Positions 28,630-38,500 of a stretch of 44,636 bases of DNA are shown here, one piece after another. The notes beneath the pieces were generated by a model, which saw only the letters and a list, made by a program, of their open reading frames with translations, ran no database searches and had not been told where the DNA came from. This stretch comes from Gomphosphaeria aponina SAG 52.96 = DSM 107014 (GTDB taxonomy: Bacteria; Cyanobacteriota; Cyanobacteriia; Cyanobacteriales; Gomphosphaeriaceae), in assembly GCA_016903655.1 (NCBI GenBank), contig JADQBC010000010.1, positions 1 to 44,636 on the forward strand, read 5' to 3'. The translations under genes and the position numbers were made by a program. Position 1 is the first letter of the stretch. Each line of letters begins with the position of its first letter.

Positions 28630-28776
28630 TATGGGGCGTGGCGTTGCGTTTTTTGAGTAATGAAATATATATTTACAAAACCTACTAACCAAACTAAAAC
28701 CCTCTCCCCACTCCCTACTCGGCAACTCCGCTACTTTAAGGTTTCATTGGACAATTCAGCAACGCCTATGGGGCGT
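28630..28776. mobile_element. MITE-like element, copy 2 (127 bp, 28640-28766) with 10-bp target site duplication
   Basis: TATGGGGCGT at 28630-28639 and 28767-28776; ends ggcgttgc...gcaacgcc (8-bp perfect TIR). Confidence 0.85.
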
Positions 28777-28873
28777 TTATTTGCTCAATCTCCTGATATG
28801 GCCTTGACACAAGCTGCTAAATTAAATGACCCTCACCCAAAATGAAATCAACTTTAACAAAGATGATTAACAA

Positions 28874-29290
28874 ATGGCTAAAGACGTTTTCCATCAGCAA
28901 GTTAAAAATGCTTTAATCAAAGACGGATGGGAAATCACTGATGATCCTTTTACTATCCGTATTAGCGAAGCTATCAAATTACAAATTGATTTGGGGGCAG
29001 AAAATGCGATCGCCGCCACCAGAAATTCAGAAAAAATTGCGGTAGAAATTAAAAGTTTTATTGCTGACTCTGAGATTAGTGCCTTTCATACTGCTTTGGG
29101 GCAATATCTCAACTACTATCAAGCACTCGAAGAACAAGAACCAGACCGTATGATTTATTTAGCTATTCCTGTAGAAACCTATCAAGACTTTTTTCAGCTT
29201 CCTTTTATTCAAAGAGCTTTAAAACGTTATCAAGTTAAATTAATCATTTATGATCCTAAATCGGAGGAGATTAAACAATGGATAAGTTAG
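28874..29290 (+). CDS. xisH: XisH-like protein (fdxN-element excision controlling factor family)
   Basis: MAKDVFHQQVKNALIKDGWEITDDPFTIRI...AVEIKSFIADSEISAFHTALGQYLNYYQALE. Confidence 0.95.
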   Translation: MAKDVFHQQVKNALIKDGWEITDDPFTIRISEAIKLQIDLGAENAIAATRNSEKIAVEIKSFIADSEISAFHTALGQYLNYYQALEEQEPDRMIYLAIPVETYQDFFQLPFIQRALKRYQVKLIIYDPKSEEIKQWIS

Positions 29291-29613
29291 AAAAATATCG
29301 GCAATTTATTAAGAACATTTTAACAGAACACGCCGCAAGCTCCACTACCACTGATACAGTAAAAGCAGAGCTAATTTTTGATCACGAACACGATCATTAT
29401 CAACTGAATTATGTGGGGTGGCAAAGAGATAAGCGGGTATTTGGTCCTGTGATGCATTTTGATATTGAAGATGGTAAGATTTGGATTCAATATAATGGTA
29501 CGGAAGACTCCGTTGCTGAGAAGTTAGTGGCGATGGGTGTACCTCCTTCTGATATTGTTATTGGTTTTCATTCGTCTTTTAAACGTCAATTTACTCCTTA
29601 TGCTGTTAGCTAA
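29278..29613 (+). CDS. xisI: XisI-like protein
   Basis: KLEKYRQFIKNILTEHA...DHEHDHYQLNYVGWQRDKRVFGPVMHFDIEDGKIWIQYNGTE; overlaps xisH by 13 bp. Confidence 0.95.
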   Translation: MDKLEKYRQFIKNILTEHAASSTTTDTVKAELIFDHEHDHYQLNYVGWQRDKRVFGPVMHFDIEDGKIWIQYNGTEDSVAEKLVAMGVPPSDIVIGFHSSFKRQFTPYAVS

Positions 29614-29685
29614 TCATTGTTTTCCAAATTGGCACTTTACCACCCGATACATAATTAATTGGTCGCACAAAATTAATTACCGCAG

Positions 29686-29750
29686 GTAAGGGCGGGTTTT
29701 GATTTAAAGATAACGTTGCTCACAAAGATCAAGGCTAAACCCGCCCCTAC
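29686..29750. repeat. GGGGCGGGTTT palindromic repeat family member
   Basis: gtaagggcgggttttgatttaaagataac...gctaaacccgcccctac. Confidence 0.8.
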
Positions 29751-29866
29751 AGAAATTGTGTAAATAATTTTGCTTATCTACTTAATTATTAAAAACTATC
29801 AGACTACTGGAATGTTTTTTTTCTTTTGTTTATAACTTATTAGGTTTGTATCCAAACTTAAGAAGC

Positions 29867-32800
29867 TCAAATATTTCCTTGTTTGACTTCAACTCTAACA
29901 ATAGTTGTCTGAGAACCTTTTTGTGCAAACCAGGTTACACGTTCTTGAACTAAATCTAATTCTAACAAATAGTTACCTGGTTGTTTTGGTGCAGTAATAG
30001 TTAAAGAAAGTTCAATTTCTTCTGAAGGGGCAAAATTTTCTGGTAAATATGTTCTGCCATCATCCCATTGAATTACTTGTTCGTTTTCATCTAACCAATG
30101 ATTTCCTAATTTGATTGGGGTATAAGGGAAAAATTTCCAAATTCCAGAACTTATATTCTTAACTTTTACTGGAATTTTTACCTGTTCTTCTACTGATAAA
30201 CTTAAATATTCTTGAGCTGTTATTTCTGCTCTAAAGCTTGAACCTTCACTTTCATTTACAGTTAGTTCAATTATTTGATTGTTGATTTCTTTATTGTTAA
30301 ACACAACCAAAGGTGAGTGAATTAAAAATAAGTTGATTAAATAATCACCTGGTAATAAAGGTGCAATTACAGGAACCAGTAATTCTGCTTCTTCTGATGG
30401 TTTTACTAGCATAGGTAATGCAATTCTTTCATCACTATACAATTTTTCTTTTTGTTCATTGTTTGACAAGTAATAACCAACATATATAACATTTTCAATT
30501 GATTTTGTTTCCCAAACTAAAGAACTTATGTTTTTAACTTTTACTGGAAGCAGATAAGTTTTTCCTGTAGAAATATTTAAAGTTCTTTGTGTGGTTATTT
30601 GTGCTTGATATGCTGACTTTTCAAAAGGAAAATTATAATTTTGCTGATTAATATATTTTTGAATTGTTTCTCCTAATATGTCAATTTGGTTTGCTTCTGT
30701 GAAAATATGGTGATTGCTATTAATTATTGCGATTTCTAACCCCATCTCAAACTGTTGATACCAATCTATTTGAGAATCTACACGAGAAAAAATATAAGGA
30801 TTCAAATTGCTTTGAGAGGCAAAAATTAAAACTAATTTTCCTAAATATTGTCGAGGGATATAACTTTCTGTTAAAACCAATAAGGCTACTTTTTTTCCAA
30901 AATTCTGAAGTTGTTCTGCTATTTCAAAAACAACTTTACCTCCCAAACAATAACCCCCTAAAAAGTAATTACCATTGGGTTGTATGGTTAAAATTTCCGA
31001 AACATAATAAGCAGCTAAATTTTTAATATTCTCTTCATTTACCCAACCGTAACCAGAAAATAAGCCATATAATGGTTGGTTTTCATCTAAATAGTTAGCA
31101 AGAAAAGATGTTTCACCAAATCCGTTAGAACACCAAAACAAAGGTGGTAGAGTTCCGTTTGTATTTGTTCCCACAATTAACCCTTCCTCTTTTACCCTTT
31201 TCCATTCCCATCCAGCAGTTAAAGCAAGAATATGGCGATACTCTTCATTTGTTATTGGTAATTTTTGGAGAGATTCTTTTGCTTGTTTTTGACTAATTAA
31301 CTTCGCTTGTTCTGCAATATTTGTGAGTTGAAACAGAACAGCTAAAGGCAGTTTTTGATTAAATGTTTTTTCGATTTCAGCTAGTAATTTTACAGAAAGT
31401 AGAGAATGTCCTCCTAACTCGAAGAAGTTATCAGTTATACCTATACCTTTAATTCCTAATACCTCTTCCCAAATTTGGGTTAGTTTTATCTCTAATTCAT
31501 TCTTCGGGGCTAGATAATTTGTTTCTAATTCTTGTCTGGTTGTGTCTGGTTTAGGTAATGCTCTTCGGTCTATTTTTCCATTGGGAGTTAGGGGTAATGC
31601 TTCCAAAAATACGAACCCATTAGGTATCATATATTCTGGTAGCTTGGTAGCTAAGAATGAGCGTAACTCACTGATGCTTTGATGTTTGGCTACAATGTAG
31701 GCTACTAAACTCTTGTTATCTGGTGTGTCTTCTCTGACAATTACTACTGCTTCTTTTACTTCTAAATGTTGGTTTAATATTGTCTCTATTTCCCCTAACT
31801 CTATGCGATATCCTCTGATTTTTACTTGGTTATCAATTCGCCCAATAAATTCAATATTACCATGGGGTAAATAACGAGCTAAATCACCTGTTTTATATAA
31901 TTTTCCTGCACCAAAAGGATTATAAATAAATTTTTCTGCGGTTAATTCTGGGCGGTTTAAATATCCTCTGGCTACTCCTTTTCCTGCAAGATATAATTCT
32001 CCTACTACCCCAATGGGAGTTGGTTGCAAGTTGGTATCTAAAATATAAATTTTAGTATTGCTTATTGGTTTCCCTATGGGTAAATTATCGGCATTTTCTA
32101 CCACATTATTAACAGGGTACCAAGTTGAAAATGTAGTGTTTTCTGTGGGCCCATAAACGTGAATTAAGTTTTCTGGTTTTCCTTTTTCTATGATTTCTTT
32201 TACCCATTTTGGCTCTACTTTTTCTCCGCCAAATAAGACATATTTAAAAGTGTTAAATGCTTGAGGATGAATACTAGCTATTTGATTGAATAAAGCTGTG
32301 GTTATAAAAATTGTATCTAGCTCTTTTTCTTTTAATTGCTCAATAAATAATTCTAATTGTAAAGTAGTCTCTTTGGGAAAAATGACTAATTTAGCTCCAT
32401 TTAATAAAGCTCCCCAAATTTCAAAAGTAGCAGCATCAAAGGATGTATTTGCAATTTGAGCTATTTTAGCTGCAGGGCGAATGTTTATATAGTTGGTGTT
32501 TTTGACTAATCTATTAACTGATTTATGCTTGACTAATACACCTTTTGGTTTTCCTGTTGAACCAGATGTATAAATGACATAAGCTAAATTTTTACTACAA
32601 ACTGCACTTTTAAGATTTTCTTTGCTTTCTGGTTCAATTTTATCCCATGTGTCAGTACGGACAATTTTTCCTGGATAAGAAAATAGTTTTTCTTCTGACT
32701 TTTCTGTTGTTAATAAAACGGAAATTTTAGCATTATCTAACATATAAATAAGGCGATCGCTTGGATAATTTGGCTCTAATGGTACATAAGCTCCTCCTGC

Positions 32801-34720
32801 TTTTAATATCCCTAATATTCCTATTATCATTTCTAGCGATCGTTCTACACAAATTCCCACTAAAGTCTCTGGTTTTACCCCTAATTTTTGTAAATAATGT
32901 GCTAGTTGATTTGCTTTTTCATTTAATTGAGAGTAAGTTAATTGTTGCTCTTCAAACACAACTGCAATCTTATCGGGTGTTTTGGCTACTTGCTCTTCAA
33001 ATAGTTGATGAATACATTTATCTTTGGGATCATCTGTTTTAGTGTTATTCCAGTCTCTTAATATTTGTTGTTTTTTTGCTTGTGTTAAGAGAGGTAAGTG
33101 TGAGATTTTCTCATCTGGGTTATTAATGATACCTCTTAAGAGAATTTGAAAATGTCTTGTCATTCTCTTAATGGTAGCTGAGTTAAATAAATCAGTATTA
33201 TATTCAAATGTTATTTCAATTCCTCCTTGTTTTTGTCTGATATAAAGGGTTAAATCAAATAAAGAGCGATTTTTTTCAATGTTGATTCTTTCTTTAAATG
33301 AAGAACAATTAAGAGAGCTATTTTCTGGAGTATTCAGAAAGTTAAACATTACCTGAAAAATAGGTGACTGACTTAAATTTCTGTCTGGTTGTAATTCTTC
33401 TATTAATTTCTCAAAAGGTAAATCTTGATTTTCATAAGCTTCTAAACTGACTTGTTTTACTTGCTGTAAGAATTGTCGAAAACTTAAATTACTATTGAGC
33501 TGGTTTCTTAAAGCTAAAGTGTTTAAAAAACAACCAATTAAATTTTCTGTTTCTAATTTTTTCCGCCCTGCAATAGGAGTACCAACAATAATATCTTCTT
33601 GCCCTGTATAACGACATAATAATACTTTAAATGCTGCGAGTAACAGCATAAATAAAGTTACCTTTTCTTCTTGGCTAATTTGCTTCAGATTTTTTTCTAA
33701 TTCATTGGGCAATAAAAATGCAATACTTTTGCCTTGATAACTAGGTATTAAAGGACGTTTTTTATCAGTTGGTAAGTTAAGAATAGGAAGTTGACCACTT
33801 AATTTTTCTTTCCAGTATTTTACTTGTTTTTTATATAATTCTTGAGTTAATTGTTTTTTCTGCCAGATGGCAAAATCTCCATATTGAATTGGTAATTCTG
33901 GGAGGGTATTAGTTGCTCTTTTTTCTAGGGTTTCATAGCAAGTTAATAATTCTTTAATAATAATTTCTGATGACCAACCATCAGAAATGATATGATGATT
34001 TACTAGCAAGAGAATATACTCATTATTGGCTAACCGAAATAATGTAGCTCTCAGCATTAAATCTTGAGCTAAATTAAAAGGCTTTTCTATTATTTGAGTT
34101 GCTAATTTCTGAAAGGTTTTTTGTTCTTCTGACTCATCAGCTAAATTAATTATGGGTAATTCTAATGACCAATTTTCAGCAATAATTTGCTTTAATTCTC
34201 CATTTTCACTCCTGAATGTTGTTCTTAAGGTTTCATGTCTGGTAATAATTTGATTTAGTGCTTGTTTTAAATTTTCAATGTTCAGCTCTTGAGTGAATTT
34301 AAAAGCTTTAGGCATATTATAGACTGGAGAGTCTGGTTCCAATTGATTGAGAAACCAAAATCTGGTTTGGGTAAAAGAAGCGGGGTAAGAGTTACAGTCA
34401 TTATTTCTGACAATTTTATTTTCTTGTGTTAGCTGTTTTTCTGCTAAACGGCGAAGGAGTAATTCTTTTTTTTCTGGGGATAAATTAGCTATTTTTGCTT
34501 GTATATCAGTATTGTTATCCATAGGAAAAATAGTCTGTTGTGCGGTTTGATTCGTTTCTGTGAGTAAGGTAATAATTTCAGGTTTATTTTCCTTTATTGT
34601 TTGTCTAATTTCTGGTGTCATCGCTCCCGTTGGAGCACTATAAAGTAAACGCCCTTCTTCAACCCACAGTTTAATATTTAGTTTTTCTAGTTTGGATAAT
34701 ATATTTTTAATATCTTTCAT
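29867..34720 (-). CDS. NRPS: TubC-like docking - C - A - PCP - TE, then two Ig/NBR1-like domains
   Basis: Docking LSKLEKLNIKLWVEEGRLLYSAPTGAMTPEIRQTIKENKPEII; C HHIISDG; A YTSGSTGKPKG, VYGPTE, YKTGD; PCP NFFELGGHSLL; TE GGYCLGG; C-terminal VKVKNISSGIWKF...LPENFAPSEEIELSLTITAPKQPGNYLLELDLVQERVTWFA. Confidence 0.93.
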   Translation of the reverse strand: MKDIKNILSKLEKLNIKLWVEEGRLLYSAPTGAMTPEIRQTIKENKPEIITLLTETNQTAQQTIFPMDNNTDIQAKIANLSPEKKELLLRRLAEKQLTQENKIVRNNDCNSYPASFTQTRFWFLNQLEPDSPVYNMPKAFKFTQELNIENLKQALNQIITRHETLRTTFRSENGELKQIIAENWSLELPIINLADESEEQKTFQKLATQIIEKPFNLAQDLMLRATLFRLANNEYILLLVNHHIISDGWSSEIIIKELLTCYETLEKRATNTLPELPIQYGDFAIWQKKQLTQELYKKQVKYWKEKLSGQLPILNLPTDKKRPLIPSYQGKSIAFLLPNELEKNLKQISQEEKVTLFMLLLAAFKVLLCRYTGQEDIIVGTPIAGRKKLETENLIGCFLNTLALRNQLNSNLSFRQFLQQVKQVSLEAYENQDLPFEKLIEELQPDRNLSQSPIFQVMFNFLNTPENSSLNCSSFKERINIEKNRSLFDLTLYIRQKQGGIEITFEYNTDLFNSATIKRMTRHFQILLRGIINNPDEKISHLPLLTQAKKQQILRDWNNTKTDDPKDKCIHQLFEEQVAKTPDKIAVVFEEQQLTYSQLNEKANQLAHYLQKLGVKPETLVGICVERSLEMIIGILGILKAGGAYVPLEPNYPSDRLIYMLDNAKISVLLTTEKSEEKLFSYPGKIVRTDTWDKIEPESKENLKSAVCSKNLAYVIYTSGSTGKPKGVLVKHKSVNRLVKNTNYINIRPAAKIAQIANTSFDAATFEIWGALLNGAKLVIFPKETTLQLELFIEQLKEKELDTIFITTALFNQIASIHPQAFNTFKYVLFGGEKVEPKWVKEIIEKGKPENLIHVYGPTENTTFSTWYPVNNVVENADNLPIGKPISNTKIYILDTNLQPTPIGVVGELYLAGKGVARGYLNRPELTAEKFIYNPFGAGKLYKTGDLARYLPHGNIEFIGRIDNQVKIRGYRIELGEIETILNQHLEVKEAVVIVREDTPDNKSLVAYIVAKHQSISELRSFLATKLPEYMIPNGFVFLEALPLTPNGKIDRRALPKPDTTRQELETNYLAPKNELEIKLTQIWEEVLGIKGIGITDNFFELGGHSLLSVKLLAEIEKTFNQKLPLAVLFQLTNIAEQAKLISQKQAKESLQKLPITNEEYRHILALTAGWEWKRVKEEGLIVGTNTNGTLPPLFWCSNGFGETSFLANYLDENQPLYGLFSGYGWVNEENIKNLAAYYVSEILTIQPNGNYFLGGYCLGGKVVFEIAEQLQNFGKKVALLVLTESYIPRQYLGKLVLIFASQSNLNPYIFSRVDSQIDWYQQFEMGLEIAIINSNHHIFTEANQIDILGETIQKYINQQNYNFPFEKSAYQAQITTQRTLNISTGKTYLLPVKVKNISSLVWETKSIENVIYVGYYLSNNEQKEKLYSDERIALPMLVKPSEEAELLVPVIAPLLPGDYLINLFLIHSPLVVFNNKEINNQIIELTVNESEGSSFRAEITAQEYLSLSVEEQVKIPVKVKNISSGIWKFFPYTPIKLGNHWLDENEQVIQWDDGRTYLPENFAPSEEIELSLTITAPKQPGNYLLELDLVQERVTWFAQKGSQTTIVRVEVKQGNI

Positions 34721-34895
34721 ATTGTTCCTGTTTCTCTGTTTTGTTTTTCTATTATAAATGGATTTTCAGCAAAAGTGGTTATAAGTGTTCGTTTTTCTTT
34801 TTGAAAATTATTTATAGCAGTGCTCGAGTTTGTATTTTTGCGGTCATTTGCGCGGTTATTGAGCGTAGTCGAAATGCAATGACCTTCAACTCAAA

Positions 34896-35513
34896 TTAAA
34901 TTGACCAGATTTGTTGAGGGGTTAATTTTAATTCAGGAAAGGTGGGAGAAATAATTAAACTCTCATTTTGATAAGATTTCATGGCATAGGTTTTATCTTC
35001 TTGGAGGGTATAAACAAAAACTGTCGGTTGTTTTGGATTACCTAAATAACTGCGAGAAGCGATCGCCTCATAATCTATAATCCAGTATTCAGGAATGCCC
35101 AAAAGTTGATATTCTTCTAGTTTATCCACATAGTCATCTTCCCAATTTGTGGAAACTACTTCAACTACTAAATTAGGAGCATCTAGTAAAGCGGAATAAG
35201 CAGTAGGATGAGCTTCCCATATTGTTTTATCTATCACTGTTACATCAGGATTACGACCTCTTTCTTTTCCTTCTTTATTTTCTGTTCTAATTACAATTCT
35301 GCCAGAAACTCGATAATTAAGTTTTGCTCTTTCAACCTCTTTATCAAACTGTCGAATGATAAAATCAGCAAGATCTTCATGTCTTCTTGTAGCTAAAGTA
35401 CGCATAATTTCTCCGTTTACTAATTCATAACGTCCTTCTTCATCTGGCAATTGTTTGATAAATTGTTCAAAAGTGAGTAGTTTTTGTTCAGGTTTGTTGA
35501 TGGTTGTTATCAT
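34896..35513 (-). CDS. Uma2 family (DUF820) putative endonuclease
   Basis: TFEQFIKQLPDEEGRYELVNGEIM; PNLVVEVVSTNWEDDYVDKLEEYQLLGIPEYWIIDY. Confidence 0.92.
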   Translation of the reverse strand: MITTINKPEQKLLTFEQFIKQLPDEEGRYELVNGEIMRTLATRRHEDLADFIIRQFDKEVERAKLNYRVSGRIVIRTENKEGKERGRNPDVTVIDKTIWEAHPTAYSALLDAPNLVVEVVSTNWEDDYVDKLEEYQLLGIPEYWIIDYEAIASRSYLGNPKQPTVFVYTLQEDKTYAMKSYQNESLIISPTFPELKLTPQQIWSI

Positions 35514-35596
35514 GGTTAACCTCGTCTGTGTTAAATTTTAATTGCCTCTCTGTTATCTTATCATTTTAGCGCATAAATGGTAATTGAGCAACTAAT

Positions 35597-38500
35597 TTAA
35601 ATTTCCCCTATCTCTAGAGTTTGATAAGTGTTATTTAATCTATCAGCTAATTCTTCAATAGTTGTATATTCAAATAAATCAGGCAAAGGTAATTCTATCT
35701 GAAAAATATTTCTAATTCTGGCTACTATTTGTGTGGCTAATAAAGAATGTCCACCTAAGGCAAAAAAGTTATCATTAATGCTTATTTTTTCAATGTTTAA
35801 TACTTCCTGCCAAATTTGGGCTAATTTTATTTCTATTTCATTACTAGGTGCAACAAATTCATCTTCCCTGTTAGTTTCAAAATCTGGCGCTGGTAATGCT
35901 TTTCTGTCTATTTTTCCGCTGGGAGTAAGAGGAAAAGCATCTAAAAACACAAAAGCCGAAGGAATCATATAATCAGGGAGCTTTTTGCTTAAAAATTGCC
36001 TGATTTCTTTTATTTCTATTGGCTTTTTAGTAATAATATAAGCAGTTAAATACTTATCTCCCTGTTCATTTTCTCTGGCAATAACTACTGTTTCTTTTAT
36101 ATCTGGATGTTGATTAAGATTAGCTTCAATTTCTCCTAATTCTATGCGAAAACCTCTGATTTTTACCTGGTTATCTATTCTGCCTAAAAATAATATACTG
36201 CCATCTGCTTTTAAACGTCCTCTATCTCCTGTACGATAAATTCTTTGATTATTTTCTGCTAAAATAAATTTGGCTTGTGTCAGCGCTGGTTGTTGCCAAT
36301 ATTCTAATGCAACATAAGGACTTTTAATAGCAATTTCTCCATAAACTTCATTATTTTTTCCTGCTTCATTCAATAATAAAATTTCTGTGTCTTCTATCGG
36401 ATATCCAATAGGTATATTTTCCCCCATATTTTCTGTTTTTTGATTGATAAAATATTGCAGATTGAAGCTTGATTCTGTTTGACCAAAAATATTAGTTAAA
36501 ATACATGATTCAGGAAAATATTTTTGAAACAATTCTACATCTTTTTTAACTACTTTTTCTCCCCCTAACACAACTAATCGCATATCATTTAGTTGTGATG
36601 AATTGCTGGCGGCTAATGTTTCCATTAAATAACGATAAACTGTGGGAGTGGAATGATAAATTGTGATTTTTTCCCTGATTAACCATTCCAACAAACTGCT
36701 CATACTTTCATTTTTTACATCACAGGGATATAAGGTTGCTCCATTTAATAATGCGCCAAAAATATCCATAATAGCAGCATCAAAACTAATTGATGATATT
36801 AAAGTTAATTTATCATTACTGTTCAGGTGAAGATTATTTGTATAATTTCTGATAAAATGAAGCACATTTCTGTGATTTTGTCCCACTCCTTTGGGTTTTC
36901 CTGTTGAACCTGAAGTGTAAAAAATATAAGCAATACTATCTGGGGCAATTGATGGGTTATTTTGCAGGTTTTGGTTTAATTCTATTTCATCAAAGTTAAT
37001 GATTGGTATGTTTTCCTGGGTTAACTCTATGGCTAAATTATAGTTATTATTATTGGTAATAATAACCGTTGCTTGTGCATCTTCTAAGATATAATTTAAC
37101 CGTCCTTGAGGATAAGATGCGTCTAAGGGTACATAAGTTTTTCCTGCGGTTAATACTCCTAATATTGCTGCTATTGCAGGTGCATCATGTTCAAATAATA
37201 ACCCTATTCTTGTTGTTTCATGAGTTGATTGCAGTTGTTGAATTTGAAAGGCGATCGCTTTTACCCATTCATTCAATTCTGCATAACTCCAGCAATATTT
37301 TTGACTTTTTATTGCTATTTGTTCTGGGTATTTTGGCACTTGTTGCGCAAATCTTGCTGGTATTGATTGCTCTATTTCTTGTTTGGTAAATTCTGTAAAT
37401 GGTCTTAATGTAATTATATTATTTTTATTATTATTCCAGTCAATTAATATTTGCTGTTTTTCTGCTGCTGTTAAGAGAGGAAGTAGGGAGATTTTCTCGT
37501 GAGGATTATTAATAATACCTTTTAACAAGACTTGAAAATGTCCCGCCATCCGCTCAATAGTTGACCGCTCAAATAAATCAGTATTGTATTCAAAATAACA
37601 ATCCAGTCCTGATTTATTTTCCACAATATCCAAACTTAAATCTAATGCTGCAACTCCTCGGTCAAACTTTACTTCTTCTATGGTTAAATCTTCTATTTCT
37701 ACGGTAGATCCTGGTAAATTCCTCAATTGAAATAATACCTGAAATAAGGGATTATGAGTTAAAGAGCGTTCTGGGTTTAATTCTGCTACCAATTTCTCAA
37801 AAGGTATATCTTGATTAGCATAAGCTTCTTTTGCTACTTCAATAACTTGCGCTAATAATTCCTGAAAAGTTAAATCACCATTTAACTGAATACGCAACGC
37901 TAAAGTATTAATAAAAACCCCAATTAATTTTTCTATTTCTAACCGTGAACGTCCTGCAATAGGACAACCTAAAATGATATCTTCTTCCCCTGTATAACGA
38001 TATAATAAACTCGCAAAAGCTGCCAACAAAGTCATAAATAGTGTTGCATTTTGTTGCCAACTTAAATCTTTCAGAGATTTACTCAAAGTTGGGGATAAAG
38101 TTAAACAATGTTTTGCACCTGAAAATGTTTGTAATGCTTGGCGCTGTCTATCAGTAGGTAACTCTAATATTGGTAAATTCCCACTTAATTTATTTAGCCA
38201 ATAATTTAATTGAGATTGTAATTTTTCCCCTTGTAACTGTTCTTTTTGCCACTGAGCAAAATCTGCATATTGTATGGTTAAATCTGGTAAGGGTGATGGT
38301 AAATTTTGACTAAAAGCTTGATATAATTTGCCTAATTCTTCAATTAAAACCCCTGCTGACCAACCATCAAATACAATATGATGTGTGGTTAATAATAAAA
38401 TTTGCTTTTCTTCTTTAAGTTGCACTAAACTTGCTCTTAATAAAGCATCTTTGGCTAAATTAAATGGTCGTTGTGCTTCTTCTTTGATTAGTTTTTCTAA

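Noticed and set aside
28660-28845. 61-aa ORF MKYIFTKPTNQTK...
   Set aside because: Starts inside the MITE and exits through the duplicated target; artefact of the insertion.
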